A stretch of 64,000 nucleotides of DNA from an uncultured Bacteroidales bacterium (lineage in GTDB: Bacteria > Bacteroidota > Bacteroidia > Bacteroidales > UBA932), in assembly GCA_944326335.1 (NCBI GenBank), contig CALVDM010000012.1, positions 1 through 64,000 of the forward strand, written 5' to 3'. Position 1 is the stretch's first letter. Each line of letters opens with the position of its first letter. Below are positions 7,651 to 17,210 of this stretch, one piece after another. The notes beneath the pieces were generated by a model that saw only the letters and a program-made list of their open reading frames with translations, was not told where the DNA came from and did not search any database. The position numbers were made by a program, and so were the translations under genes.

Positions 7651-10600
7651 TTAAAAAGTTATATTGATACCCAATGATGTGATGAACTGCTGAGGATATG
7701 CACTGTATGTAAGATTCTCTACATCAAAATCTTTGTCCATTTCAGAGAATATGGTCCACAGGTTATAGAAATTCAGGTATATCCTGAGATTCTGCATGCG
7801 CAACTTGTCAGTGATCCTCGGACCGAAACTGTAACCGAGTTCAAGAGATTTCAATTTCACGTATGAAGAATTGACTACCCAGAAATCAGAGCAGACATAA
7901 TTCTGCTCTCTGCGTGATGAAGACAGTCTCGGATATTTTGCATCCGGATTCGGATTGTCTACTGTCCAGGAATTGATGTGATCTGCACGCGGTTTATTAT
8001 TGGTGAAAGGATAGCGCACACCTCTATCCGCCGACCCGGTATAGAAATCTGACAGACCTGTTCCCTGTATAAGCATGCTCAAATCGAAATTCTTGAACTC
8101 GGCATTCAGTGTATATCCCCACATTATCTCAGGGACAGTGCTGCGCCCTATCCGCACCTGATCTTCTTCGTCCACCTTACCGTCACCATTGATGTCAATG
8201 TACTTTATATCTCCAGGAAGCGGTGTGGAGCCTAAAGAAGTCTGGTCTGCCCAAGAGTCAATATCTTCCTGATCACGGAAAAGTCCTGCACTCCTGTATC
8301 CCCATATCTGACTGCTCGGCAGGCCGGTCTGCCTTCTGCGCGGGTTATGCAGAGTACCGTCAGCCTCACCTATCTCCAGCTGTCGGTTCCTCGTAAATCC
8401 GAACACAAAAGAGTTTGTCAAGACAAAGTCATTTGCTATGATTGTCCTATTGCTCAAAGTCAAGTCTATACCCCACCGGTTTTCCCTTCCGGCATTGGCT
8501 TGAGCAAGACCTATCCCGTATTCAGCCGGGACTGTCTGTGTCTGTTTTATTATCTTATCAGACCTTCTGTCGAAATACCAGTCAGCTTCGAGTCCAAGCA
8601 GCCCGTTCCACATGGAAAGATCAACACCAACATTCGTCTTCCAGACAGTCTCCCATGTAAGATTGATATTTGGTTCAATTTCAGTATAGAGTCCTGGATA
8701 TTGGGTCGGAGTCACGTCTTTACCGCCCCAAACATATCCGCCGCCCATGTAATATTGTGCAAGAAACTCAAAATCATTCCCGACAGGGTTGCCGGAGCGG
8801 CCATAAGATACCCGCAACTTCAACTGGTCAACGATGTCGACATCCTTCATGAAGGATTCCTCTGAAATTCTCCATCCGATAGATGCTGACGGGAAAAATG
8901 CCGACCGATGACCGGGAGCATATTTCCAATGACGGTCATACCGCCCTGCAACCTCGACAAGATATTTTCCACCATAACTGTAATTTATCCTGAACACATT
9001 CCCGTCCGAAGCAGTCCGGTATGAACTTCCTCCGTTGTCGTAGTCGTTGCGATCCATGCTACCCATGTCAAATTCCGGAATCTCAATATCGAAATGGTCG
9101 CGTTCAGCTGTCATTTCCCTCGTCTGGCCCCATCTGCGCTCATAGACATAAAGGAGTTCAAGGTCATGTTTTCCGAAGGTACGCTTATAATTCAGATGAA
9201 ACTGTAATGTATAGTTTGTCCATCTTTTATATTCCTGGTTCAATTTTGTACTTATCTTCTGACGTTCCTCGTTGTAGGTGCGTGTCGTATTGTCATATGT
9301 ATAGGCCAGAACCGGAACCCTCCAGTTCTTCATGTCTTTAGTTTGGCGTTGATAACTAAAGAACAGTTTTGCACTCAAGCCTTTGACGAAAGGCAAATCT
9401 TGATTCACGGTCAGTGTGGCATTCTGGATGTCGTTCTGGTCTGAATTGTCACCGCCACCGTAAACTTGCTGATGGATGCTGTTTCCATCCGCCTGGAATG
9501 CCGGATACCCGTTGGAGAAGACATCCGGCTGTGTGGCGGGCTGCAGATATAGTTGAGTCATTATATTCTGCGGGTCTATGCCATGCCACTTCCGTTCATC
9601 CTGAATCAATGACAGGTCGAGCCCCACCTTGGTTGTATTGGTGGCTTTTATGTCCACATTGGAACGCACATTATATCTGGAAAAACCAATCTTGTCTGAC
9701 ATCATGCTCCCCTGGTTGTAATAGCCGAGAGAAACGAATGCCTGAATGCGTTCGTTACCACCTGACAGAGAGAGGCTGTGCCTGGTCGTATGAGAAACCT
9801 TCATATAGTTTTTTATCCAGTCCGTATTAGGATACAGGTCCGGTTCAGACCCTGTCCTGTACTTCTCGAGTATTTCCGGGTCTGTCCATGTGGATTCCGG
9901 CAGACCGTCCATCTGTCTGGCTTTGTCCAGCAAAACGAGCCCATCATACGAACTCATGAACTGTGGCATGTTTGTAGGTTTCTGCCATCCGTATTCGCCA
10001 TTATAGCTTAAAGACAATTTCCCCGAAGAACCTCGTTTCGTAGTAATCAGAATGACACCATTCGCTCCCCTCAATCCATAAGGAGCCACAGCCGAAGCAT
10101 CCTTCAATACAGTAATACTTTCAATTTCTTCTGCACTCACTCTCTGCCATGTAGCGGTCTCGACTCCGTCCACAAGTATGAGCCCTGGTTCAGTCCCCCT
10201 TATATAGACAGCCGCCTGGTCAGCCCCCGGCGCACCGCTTGTCTGTCTTGTTATCACGCCTGACACAGTACCTCCAAGCATATTGGAGACATTCGCGACC
10301 GGAAGTTTCTGTACAGTCCGGCCTTTTACAGTCGCAACAGCACTGCTCATTGTCGCACGTTTCTGTACACCATATCCGACAACGACGGATTCCGTCAGGA
10401 ACTGTGTATCCGAATAAAGTACAATATCGACACGCCTGCGTCCGTTCACCGGTATGACCTGCTCCTGGAAACCCAGATAATTGACAATGATACTCTCATC
10501 CGGTCGGACCGGCATCGAGAACATGCCATCCTTGTCGGTGGTCGTCCAGCCAGAACCTGAAGAATCTATCACGGTAGCTCCTGCAAGGGGCTGTCCGTTC

Positions 10601-11004
10601 TCGTCCTGGACACGTCCTGTAAATTCTATGATTCCGTCAGCCGCGACTTCACTGTCATGGCTGCGGCTTGCCCTTGCCGCAAAAGTAAAAGTGTTGTCAA
10701 CCCGCGTGTATGTCAGGCCTTTCATCTCCGCAATCCTGTCCAGAATATCCAGAAGTGCGGCGTCATTCATCTTAAGAGTAACGGAACCGGCCTTGTCAGC
10801 CACATCTGAATCATAGAGGAAACTGCATCCCGACAGCTGGTGAAGATGATTCATAGCATCTCCGAACGGCATGTCTTTCATATCAACTGACAGGCCTTGT
10901 TCCTTAGTTCTGGCATTGTCAGGACGTTCCGCCCCGGACATAGGGCCTGCCATAATGAGAAAAGACAGCATGTAGAGAATCCACCTGGAAAATCTGCGGT
11001 ACAT
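7651..11004 (-). CDS. SusC/RagA TonB-linked outer-membrane transporter with signalling (STN) domain
   Basis: A 1117-residue outer-membrane porin powered by TonB. In order: signal peptide; an STN domain (about 38-110) of the kind that talks to FecR anti-sigma factors; a carboxypeptidase-regulatory-like domain (about 127-200, FTGRVQDENGQPLAGATV); the plug domain (from about 205, VVVGYGVQKRATMSSAVATV); and a 22-strand barrel ending in Phe. The STN domain together with the FecR/FecI genes just upstream predicts that glycan binding at the surface is signalled across the envelope to switch on this operon. It is the first gene of the susC-susD-lipoprotein-GH28-GH3 run. Confidence 0.95.
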   Translation of the reverse strand: MYRRFSRWILYMLSFLIMAGPMSGAERPDNARTKEQGLSVDMKDMPFGDAMNHLHQLSGCSFLYDSDVADKAGSVTLKMNDAALLDILDRIAEMKGLTYTRVDNTFTFAARASRSHDSEVAADGIIEFTGRVQDENGQPLAGATVIDSSGSGWTTTDKDGMFSMPVRPDESIIVNYLGFQEQVIPVNGRRRVDIVLYSDTQFLTESVVVGYGVQKRATMSSAVATVKGRTVQKLPVANVSNMLGGTVSGVITRQTSGAPGADQAAVYIRGTEPGLILVDGVETATWQRVSAEEIESITVLKDASAVAPYGLRGANGVILITTKRGSSGKLSLSYNGEYGWQKPTNMPQFMSSYDGLVLLDKARQMDGLPESTWTDPEILEKYRTGSEPDLYPNTDWIKNYMKVSHTTRHSLSLSGGNERIQAFVSLGYYNQGSMMSDKIGFSRYNVRSNVDIKATNTTKVGLDLSLIQDERKWHGIDPQNIMTQLYLQPATQPDVFSNGYPAFQADGNSIHQQVYGGGDNSDQNDIQNATLTVNQDLPFVKGLSAKLFFSYQRQTKDMKNWRVPVLAYTYDNTTRTYNEERQKISTKLNQEYKRWTNYTLQFHLNYKRTFGKHDLELLYVYERRWGQTREMTAERDHFDIEIPEFDMGSMDRNDYDNGGSSYRTASDGNVFRINYSYGGKYLVEVAGRYDRHWKYAPGHRSAFFPSASIGWRISEESFMKDVDIVDQLKLRVSYGRSGNPVGNDFEFLAQYYMGGGYVWGGKDVTPTQYPGLYTEIEPNINLTWETVWKTNVGVDLSMWNGLLGLEADWYFDRRSDKIIKQTQTVPAEYGIGLAQANAGRENRWGIDLTLSNRTIIANDFVLTNSFVFGFTRNRQLEIGEADGTLHNPRRRQTGLPSSQIWGYRSAGLFRDQEDIDSWADQTSLGSTPLPGDIKYIDINGDGKVDEEDQVRIGRSTVPEIMWGYTLNAEFKNFDLSMLIQGTGLSDFYTGSADRGVRYPFTNNKPRADHINSWTVDNPNPDAKYPRLSSSRREQNYVCSDFWVVNSSYVKLKSLELGYSFGPRITDKLRMQNLRIYLNFYNLWTIFSEMDKDFDVENLTYSAYPQQFITSLGINITF

Positions 11005-11175
11005 ATCGTTAAAATTATGTGGTTAAATAATGATTTGTATATAATACAACTCAAGACGGCATTTCTGGGGGTCAGAATGTAAAAAAATTGGCCGCGACAA
11101 AATTGGAATTTTGAAGCACGGCCATTAAAGCGTCAGAGCGTATATTTGCCCGGCATAGAAAGCGATGGGCAATTG
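11005..11175 (-). promoter_or_regulatory. Upstream region of the SusC gene
   Basis: These 171 bases between fecR and susC contain no TAnnTTTG box on the minus strand. That fits a promoter read by the ECF sigma factor encoded next door rather than by the housekeeping sigma. I cannot name the -35 and -10 elements. An A/T-rich tract lies around 11020-11050 and a GC-richer one at 11090-11120. No small ORF or terminator was seen. Confidence 0.35.
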
Positions 11176-12177
11176 TCAGTAAAGCACGTATCCGTCAGTA
11201 TCCTTACGAAAACTGAGACCGGTCGAAAAACAGATGGATTTAAGGACAGATTCTATTGACTGATTGTCATGTGTCCCGGAGAGTCTCGCATCCGATGAAA
11301 CGTTATCGAGGCTGATGTCGCAGCCATAATATCGCTTCAGCATTTTAACCGCTTCAGAAAGAGGCAGGTTGTCAAATACGAGAGCCTTATCCATCCAGGA
11401 GAGTTCATTGCAGGTTTCTGTATTGCTGCGGACTACTGAATTGTCCGATTTGTCAATGACTATCCTGTCATCGGCATACAATTTCATCGTCACCTCTCCA
11501 TCCGCATAAGACACGCCGACATTACCGGAAACAACAGTAACTGATGTCTGGCAGTCTTCAGGATAGGATTTCACGTTGAATGATGTTCCTGTCACATGTA
11601 TCTCAAGGTTGTCAGAATATATGCAGAACGGGCATGCCATGTCCTCGGCAACGTCGAAATAAGCTTCTCCGGAAAGCCACACCTCCCGGATTTTCTTGCC
11701 GAATGTCCCATTATACCTCAATGTACTGGCAACATTCAGTGTGACTGCAGTCCCGTCCGGAAGTGAAATTCTTCTTATCTGTCCAGGTGCTGCCGTCTCG
11801 GTACAGAAAATGGAGGCTTTCGCAGAATATCTGTCCTCAATGATATCAGAGACAAGATAATAGCTTCCTACAGCAAGTAGAACCACAGATGCGGCAACAG
11901 CCGCAATTTTCAAGAATAAGTTTCGTCCTGCACATGGGCTGTATCTCCCGGATTTTTTCAGGAGGCGATGCGCAGCAGCCCTGCAGGCGGTTGCGGCTTC
12001 GGATGACGAGTCATCCGAAGGCAGGCTTTCCCAAAGCCGCATCGCCTCATCATCCAATGCATCCATATCTGCATCACCTTCTCGAATCATATGCAGAAAA
12101 ACTTTCAACTCCTCTTCAGTGAAAGAGTTGTCAAGATATTTTATTATAAGATTCCTGGTCTGTTCCTTAGATGTCAT
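11176..12177 (-). CDS. FecR-family anti-sigma factor
   Basis: A 333-residue inner-membrane regulator. The cytoplasmic N-terminal part (1-85) should bind the sigma factor. One membrane helix lies at about 86-109. The periplasmic FecR domain follows (about 125-220: ISLPDGTAVTLN, EVWLSGEAYFDV, VTGTSFNVKSY), and then a C-terminal DUF4974/STN-like domain (about 260-331). It receives the signal from the SusC STN domain and releases or activates the sigma factor. It overlaps the 3' end of the sigma gene by 11 bases, so the two are translated together. Confidence 0.92.
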   Translation of the reverse strand: MTSKEQTRNLIIKYLDNSFTEEELKVFLHMIREGDADMDALDDEAMRLWESLPSDDSSSEAATACRAAAHRLLKKSGRYSPCAGRNLFLKIAAVAASVVLLAVGSYYLVSDIIEDRYSAKASIFCTETAAPGQIRRISLPDGTAVTLNVASTLRYNGTFGKKIREVWLSGEAYFDVAEDMACPFCIYSDNLEIHVTGTSFNVKSYPEDCQTSVTVVSGNVGVSYADGEVTMKLYADDRIVIDKSDNSVVRSNTETCNELSWMDKALVFDNLPLSEAVKMLKRYYGCDISLDNVSSDARLSGTHDNQSIESVLKSICFSTGLSFRKDTDGYVLY

Positions 12178-12772
12178 ATCCGAGAATATTTAAAATAATT
12201 ACAGAAACCGGGAAAATTATGCCTGAATGTTTAGAGACATATCTCTTTATCGACTTCAAAGAATCGGACATGTACTCTTGCACTGTATAGACAGACAAAC
12301 CGAGCATTTCAGCTATCTCCTTATGAGTCATACTATTGTCTCTACTAAGATGAAAGACCTGTCTTTGTCTCGGAGGCAATCTCCGGATTGCGTTCTGCAA
12401 TATGGCAAAATAATCTTTCTCAAGAAGCATCTCTCCTACTCCCGAACGATAGTCTGGAGAAGAGTTTGACAGCACTTTCCTGCGCAAAGCTTCCGATCTG
12501 GCCAGATGCTTGAGATAGTTTATTGACTTGTTTCTTGCCACTCGGAACAGATAGGCTGAAAACGCCTTGGCAGGGTCGAGAAATTCCCGGTTTTCCCATA
12601 TCCCGAGAAATATATCCTGAGCATAATTTTCCGCAAGGTCGCAGGATTTGACAAACCGTAATATAAAATTACGGACTTTCCTCCAGTATCGCACATACAG
12701 CTCGCAAAAAGCCTCTTCATCTCCCGTTGAGAGACGAGATACAAGTTCTGAATCAGTTTGTCGTGTTTGCAT
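12167..12772 (-). CDS. ECF RNA polymerase sigma factor, FecI type
   Basis: This 201-residue sigma-70 family factor has region 2 (about 25-95, including ENYAQDIFLGIWENR and the FRVARNKSINYLKH DNA-melting segment) and region 4 (about 125-180, LPPRQRQVFHLSR and the helix-turn-helix HKEIAEMLGLSVYTVQEYM). The last 20 residues are hydrophobic, a feature often seen in Bacteroidota family-1 factors. It is paired with FecR and should direct transcription of the downstream susC operon. Its own promoter carries a housekeeping -7 box at 12823-12830. Confidence 0.92.
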   Translation of the reverse strand: MQTRQTDSELVSRLSTGDEEAFCELYVRYWRKVRNFILRFVKSCDLAENYAQDIFLGIWENREFLDPAKAFSAYLFRVARNKSINYLKHLARSEALRRKVLSNSSPDYRSGVGEMLLEKDYFAILQNAIRRLPPRQRQVFHLSRDNSMTHKEIAEMLGLSVYTVQEYMSDSLKSIKRYVSKHSGIIFPVSVIILNILGYDI

Positions 12773-12822
12773 TTATGTGGTCTAAGATTCCTTTGAATCT
12801 TTACTGTGCCGTATTGTGTTTT

Positions 12823-12830
12823 CAAATATA
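12823..12830 (-). promoter_or_regulatory. -7 box for the fecI-fecR transcript
   Basis: TATATTTG on the minus strand matches TAnnTTTG and sits about 50 bases before the fecI start. No good TTTG is found 19-20 bases upstream. The leader also contains a 7-base perfect hairpin (AAGATTC/GAATCTT) at 12783-12800. Confidence 0.5.
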
Positions 12831-12900
12831 GGAATAATTCCGAAACCAGAGACCTGATATACCAGAAATAAGAAAGGCAATGGCTGCACCTAGAAAATCA

Positions 12901-12939
12901 AAAAAAAACATAGGGCGAGCCGAAAACAGCCCGCCCTAT
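12901..12939 (-). terminator. Terminator of the ribosomal protein operon
   Basis: On the minus strand, ATAGGGCG-GC pairs with GC-CGCCCTAT, followed by a run of eight or more T. It starts 26 bases after the rplQ stop and closes the long rplP-rplQ transcript before the fecI promoter. Confidence 0.85.
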
Positions 12940-12964
12940 GCGCAATATGTTATCCGTTGCCGGA

Positions 12965-13540
12965 TTATTCCGCCTTGTTTCCTTCGGAAGCCTCTGGAGC
13001 CTTGGTCTCCTCTGCAGCAGGAGCATCCTGTGCCGGAGCCTCTGATGCAGTCTCCGGTGCTGCAGTCTCAACAGCAGGGGTCTCCTCCGCCTTGGTTTCA
13101 GCCGAAGCGGATTTCTTCGAACGGCTGCGGCGGGTGGAAGGTTTCTTCGCATCCTTCTTAGGCGTAGATGCAAGTGCTGCCTCGTTAAAGTCCACGAACT
13201 CGATGAGAGCCATCTCTGCACCGTCGCCCTGACGGAATCCCACCTTCAGAATCCTGGTATATCCTCCCGGACGGGAAGCTATCTTCGGAGCTATCGTACG
13301 GAAAAGCTCCGAAACGGCATACTTGTTCTTGAGATAGCTGAATACGGTACGGCGAGAATGTGTGGTATCCTCTTTTGACTTTGTTACAAGAGGTTCAACA
13401 TACATCTTGAGAGCCTTTGCCTTGGCAACTGTAGTAGTTATCCTCTTATGTTCGATAAGAGAAACCGCCATGTTGGCAAGAAGAGCCTTGCGGTGACCGC
13501 TCTTGCGGTTAAGATGATTGATTGATTTATTGTGCCTCAT
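12965..13540 (-). CDS. rplQ: 50S ribosomal protein L17 with long acidic tail
   Basis: Residues 1-120 are standard L17 ([24 protein letters not shown] start; [22 protein letters not shown] end), which binds 23S rRNA at the exit-tunnel side of the large subunit. About 70 extra residues follow: first Lys/Arg/Ser-rich ([16 protein letters not shown]), then Ala/Glu/Pro/Thr-rich. Tails of this kind are known on Bacteroidota L17 but are absent from the 120-130 residue form common in other bacteria. It is the last gene of the operon, 3 bases after rpoA. Confidence 0.96.
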   Translation of the reverse strand: MRHNKSINHLNRKSGHRKALLANMAVSLIEHKRITTTVAKAKALKMYVEPLVTKSKEDTTHSRRTVFSYLKNKYAVSELFRTIAPKIASRPGGYTRILKVGFRQGDGAEMALIEFVDFNEAALASTPKKDAKKPSTRRSRSKKSASAETKAEETPAVETAAPETASEAPAQDAPAAEETKAPEASEGNKAE

Positions 13541-13543
13541 TTT

Positions 13544-14551
13544 TTATACAGTCTTTTTCTTTGGTTCAATATTATACTTGGATACATCCATACCGAACGA
13601 CAGTTTCATCTTCTCGACAAGGAGGTCTATCTCGTTGAGTGACTTCCTGCCGAAGTTTCTGAACTTCATCAGCTCCGACCTCGAATATGAGACGAGGTCC
13701 GCGAATGTATCGATATCCGCTGCCTTCAGACAATTGTACGCCCTCACGGAAAGACCCATGTCCGAGAGTTTCGTGAGGAGCAGATGTCTCATTCTGAGAG
13801 ACTCTTCGTCCAGCTCCTTGGAATCAGACTCGACTGTGCTTTCGAGAGAAAGTTTCTTCTCGTCGGTGAACAGCTTGAAGTGATAGATAAGGATATTGGC
13901 AGCCTCCTGAAGAGCAAGCTTAGGAGTTATTGAGCCGTCAGTTATGATTTCGAGAGTCAGCTTCTCATAGTCGGTCTTCTGCTCGACACGCCAGTTGTCC
14001 ACAATCCAGTTGACGTTCTTTATCGGAGTGTAGATTGCATCCACCGGTATGGTGCCGATAGGAGTATCGGAATCCACATTCTCGTCAGCCGGAACGAACC
14101 CGCGTCCCTTTGAGATGTTCAGGGAAATCTCCAGTTTCACGGACGGTTCGAGCGAACAGATGTGCAGCTCAGGATTCAACACCTTGAAAGAAGACAATCC
14201 CTTTGATATATCCTCTGCAGTAAACTCCTGCTTACCGCTGATCACTATGTTTGCTACCTCGGAATCTACAGTCTCTACCATTCTCTTGAACCTCACCTGC
14301 TTGAGATTCAGAATAATATCCTGCATCCCTTCAATCACGCCCGGAATTGTCGCGAACTCCTGGTCCACGCCGGTAATCTTGACCGAATTGATAGCAAAAC
14401 CTTCCAGAGAAGACAACAATATGCGGCGAAGAGCATTGCCTATGGTCTGTCCATATCCAGGCTCGAGCGGCCTGAACTCGAAACGGCCTACGGTATCTGT
14501 CCCTTCGAGCATTATCACCTTGTCCGGTTTCTGAAATGCTAAGATTGCCAT
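13544..14551 (-). CDS. rpoA: RNA polymerase alpha subunit
   Basis: A 335-residue subunit with the N-terminal dimerization and assembly domain ([28 protein letters not shown]) and the C-terminal DNA- and activator-binding domain (about 260-325, [33 protein letters not shown]). Length and order are normal. It lies between rpsD and rplQ, as in most bacteria. Confidence 0.98.
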   Translation of the reverse strand: MAILAFQKPDKVIMLEGTDTVGRFEFRPLEPGYGQTIGNALRRILLSSLEGFAINSVKITGVDQEFATIPGVIEGMQDIILNLKQVRFKRMVETVDSEVANIVISGKQEFTAEDISKGLSSFKVLNPELHICSLEPSVKLEISLNISKGRGFVPADENVDSDTPIGTIPVDAIYTPIKNVNWIVDNWRVEQKTDYEKLTLEIITDGSITPKLALQEAANILIYHFKLFTDEKKLSLESTVESDSKELDEESLRMRHLLLTKLSDMGLSVRAYNCLKAADIDTFADLVSYSRSELMKFRNFGRKSLNEIDLLVEKMKLSFGMDVSKYNIEPKKKTV

Positions 14552-14578
14552 ATTAAAAAATCCTTTTGGTGTTAATTA

Positions 14579-15181
14579 TTACTTGGAGTACAACTCGACT
14601 ATGAGCTGCTCGTTGATGTTCTCAGGAATCTCCTCGCGCACCGGCACATTGAGATACTTTCCGGTCAGAGCCTTGGTGTCGAATTCTATCCAGGAATACT
14701 TAGGGGCTGAAGCCACACTGTTCTGGATGACCTCGAGGCTCTTCGACCTCTCTCTTACGGCCACGATGTCGCCAGGTTTCACCTGTGAAGAAGGTATGCT
14801 GCACACTGCACCGTTCTTGGTGATGTGGCAGTGTGAAACGAGCTGCCTTGCAGCCGCCCTCGTAGGAGCGATACCCATACGATAGACGATGTTGTCGAGA
14901 CGTGACTCAAGAAGGAACAGGAGGTTCTCGCCTTTCTGGCCTTTCATGCGGGAAGCCTTCTCGTAAGTGTTGCGGAACTGCCTCTCGAGCAGGCCGTAAG
15001 TATATTTGACCTTCTGCTTCTCCTTCAGCTGGATACCGTACTCGGAAGTCTTCTTGCGCTTTCTTGCAAGACCGTGCTGTCCCGGAGGGAAATTCCTCTT
15101 CTCGAAATATTTGTCAGTACCGAAAATTGGTTCGCCGAACTTGCGCGCTATCTTGGTAGTTGGTCCGATATATCTTGCCAT
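14579..15181 (-). CDS. rpsD: 30S ribosomal protein S4
   Basis: This 200-residue primary 16S rRNA-binding protein begins [19 protein letters not shown] and carries the S4 RNA-binding fold (about 92-155, [27 protein letters not shown]). The N-terminal zinc-binding cysteines found in some S4 proteins are absent, so it is the zinc-free form. It lies in the usual alpha-operon position between rpsK and rpoA. In other bacteria S4 represses this operon, but no such site is evident here. Confidence 0.97.
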   Translation of the reverse strand: MARYIGPTTKIARKFGEPIFGTDKYFEKRNFPPGQHGLARKRKKTSEYGIQLKEKQKVKYTYGLLERQFRNTYEKASRMKGQKGENLLFLLESRLDNIVYRMGIAPTRAAARQLVSHCHITKNGAVCSIPSSQVKPGDIVAVRERSKSLEVIQNSVASAPKYSWIEFDTKALTGKYLNVPVREEIPENINEQLIVELYSK

Positions 15182-15208
15182 AGTAATTTTCCTTTATACT
15201 TGATGAAA

Positions 15209-15601
15209 TTAAACTTTACGACGGCCTTTCGGTCTGCACCCGTTGTGCGGCATAGGAGTCACATCAATGATTTCGGTGATTTCAATGCCTGCACCGTGGA
15301 TTGTCCTGATGGCGGACTCACGTCCGGCGCCCGGACCTTTTACGTATGCCTTCACTTTGCGGAGGCCAAGGTCGTAAGCAGTCTTGGCTGCATCGGCTGC
15401 TGCAACCTGGGCAGCATACGGAGTGTTCTTCTTTGAACCCCTGAAGCCGCTTTTTCCTGCGGAAGACCAGCTGATAACCTGACCTATGCTGTTAGTAAGG
15501 GTAACGATGACGTTATTGAAGGTTGATGAAATATGAGCCTCGCCGTATGCCTCAACCTTGACAACTCTCTTCTTGCTTGTTGATGTCGTTTTCTTTGCCA
15601 T
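15209..15601 (-). CDS. rpsK: 30S ribosomal protein S11
   Basis: A 130-residue platform protein that contacts the mRNA exit and the Shine-Dalgarno helix. It shows the family blocks [37 protein letters not shown] and [18 protein letters not shown]. The first 15 residues are a Lys/Thr/Ser extension. It lies 13 bases after rpsM and 27 before rpsD. Confidence 0.97.
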   Translation of the reverse strand: MAKKTTSTSKKRVVKVEAYGEAHISSTFNNVIVTLTNSIGQVISWSSAGKSGFRGSKKNTPYAAQVAAADAAKTAYDLGLRKVKAYVKGPGAGRESAIRTIHGAGIEITEIIDVTPMPHNGCRPKGRRKV

Positions 15602-15614
15602 AATTCATCTCCCG

Positions 15615-15992
15615 TTATTTGGTTGCCTTCTTCTTGTTTGCAACTGTTTTCTTCTTTCCCTTTCTTGTGCGGGCGTTGTTCTTTGTGCTCTGGCCGCGCA
15701 CAGGAAGGCCGATACGGTGACGGATGCCCCTGTAGCAACCGATGTCCATCAGTCGTTTGATGTTCATCTGGATAGCAGAACGAAGCTCTCCTTCGATTTT
15801 GTACTCGGTCGCAATCACGTTACGGATTCCTGCAATCTGCTCGTCATTCCATTCGCCGACTTTCGTATCGAAGTCGATTCCGAGGCCTGACAGAATCTTT
15901 CTTGCTGAGCTGCGACCAATCCCGAAGATATAGGTCAAGCCTATCTCTCCTCTCTTGTTATTAGGTAAATCAACTCCGGCTATTCTTGCCAT
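15615..15992 (-). CDS. rpsM: 30S ribosomal protein S13
   Basis: A 125-residue head protein that bridges to the large subunit and touches P-site tRNA. It begins [20 protein letters not shown] and ends in the conserved basic tail ([28 protein letters not shown]). The C-terminal Lys-rich stretch is slightly longer than usual. Confidence 0.97.
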   Translation of the reverse strand: MARIAGVDLPNNKRGEIGLTYIFGIGRSSARKILSGLGIDFDTKVGEWNDEQIAGIRNVIATEYKIEGELRSAIQMNIKRLMDIGCYRGIRHRIGLPVRGQSTKNNARTRKGKKKTVANKKKATK

Positions 15993-16027
15993 AATTATTT
16001 TAATTTTTATTTATTAGACAATCTGAA

Positions 16028-16144
16028 TTATCCCTGACGCATCTTGAACTTAGGATTTTTCTTGCAAATCACATAAAGACGACCTTTACGCTTCACAATC
16101 TTGCAGTCCTCGCTGCGCTTCTTGATGGATGCTTTTACTCTCAT
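16028..16144 (-). CDS. rpmJ: 50S ribosomal protein L36
   Basis: This 38-residue protein was read directly from the sequence between infA and rpsM: it begins [15 protein letters not shown] and ends NPKFKMRQG, with a TAA stop. Two of the four positions that bind zinc in classical L36 are changed (first Cys to Ser, His to Phe), so it is a zinc-free or zinc-weak form, as is common in this phylum. Confidence 0.95.
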   Translation of the reverse strand: MRVKASIKKRSEDCKIVKRKGRLYVICKKNPKFKMRQG

Positions 16145-16185
16145 TACCGTAAATTTTTAAATGCGTTGCCAATGAACGCTGCAAT

Positions 16186-16404
16186 TTATTTGTACCTGAA
16201 AGAAATTCTACCTTTTGACAAATCGTATGGTGACATTTCCACCTTGACCCTGTCTCCCGGCAGAATCTTGATGTAATGCATTCTCATTTTTCCAGAGATA
16301 TGAGCGAGGATTACGTGTCCGTTCTCCAGCTCTACCTTAAACATTGCATTCGGAAGCGTCTCTACAATGACACCTTCCTGTTCTATTGCTGACTGTTTCG
16401 GCAT
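16186..16404 (-). CDS. infA: Translation initiation factor IF-1
   Basis: A 72-residue OB-fold protein ([50 protein letters not shown]) that occupies the A site during initiation. Its location between map and rpmJ is the standard Bacteroidota order. Confidence 0.97.
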   Translation of the reverse strand: MPKQSAIEQEGVIVETLPNAMFKVELENGHVILAHISGKMRMHYIKILPGDRVKVEMSPYDLSKGRISFRYK

Positions 16405-16416
16405 TCAATATCACTT

Positions 16417-17193
16417 TTAAAATTCAACACCAGACTTTTCAATGTAATCAAAAGTTGACAGGACTTCAGGGACGTCTTTTCTGACAACAACCGTAAGCTC
16501 GAAATGCGCCGACTTCTTCCTGTCCGCAGTGTGCACTTCCCAACCATTTTTAGCTAAGTACACACCTCTGGTACCGGCATTTATCATCGGTTCTATGCAT
16601 ATCGTCATGCCATCCACAAGCTTCGGGCCCCGTCCCGGACGTCCGTAGTTCGGCACGCCCGGATTCTCGTGCATATTCCTGCCGATTCCGTGACCTTCCA
16701 GCTCGCGTACGACCGAGAATCCGAAGGATTCCGCATACGACTGCACCGCGTGTCCTATGTCTCCGACCCTGTTTCCTGATACCGCCTTCTCTATACCCTT
16801 GTACAGGGACTCCTTGGTCACATCCAGGAGTTTCCTGGTCTCCTCATCCACCTCGCCTACCGGGAAAGTGTACGCAGAGTCACCGTTGTAGCCCTTGTAC
16901 AACGTGCCGCAGTCCACAGAAACTATGTCACCTTCCTTCAAGACATAGTCGGAAGGGAAGCCGTGTACCACGACATCATTCACTGAAATACAGAGAGCAG
17001 CGGGAAAGCCTTCATAACCGAGGAAGCTTGGGATAGCTCCGTTGTCACGGATATAGGTCTCTGCCAGCCTATTCAACTCGAGAGTTGTCACACCTGGGGC
17101 GACAGCTTTACCGACCACAGCCAATGTCTTTGACACGAGAATGGCATTCTCGCGCATCAGCGCTATTTCTTCTTCTGTCTTCGGCTTTACCAT
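16417..17193 (-). CDS. map: Methionine aminopeptidase type I
   Basis: A 258-residue enzyme that removes the initiator methionine from new proteins. The pita-bread fold motifs are visible: AALCISVNDVVVHGFPS, the metal ligands in VSVDCGT and YNGDSAYTF, the GHGIGRNMHE histidine block and MTICIEPMI. There is no N-terminal zinc finger, so it is the short type Ia form. It lies 17 bases after secY in the translation and secretion cluster. Confidence 0.97.
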   Translation of the reverse strand: MVKPKTEEEIALMRENAILVSKTLAVVGKAVAPGVTTLELNRLAETYIRDNGAIPSFLGYEGFPAALCISVNDVVVHGFPSDYVLKEGDIVSVDCGTLYKGYNGDSAYTFPVGEVDEETRKLLDVTKESLYKGIEKAVSGNRVGDIGHAVQSYAESFGFSVVRELEGHGIGRNMHENPGVPNYGRPGRGPKLVDGMTICIEPMINAGTRGVYLAKNGWEVHTADRKKSAHFELTVVVRKDVPEVLSTFDYIEKSGVEF

Positions 17194-17210
17194 ATCGTTG
17201 ATTTATTGAA

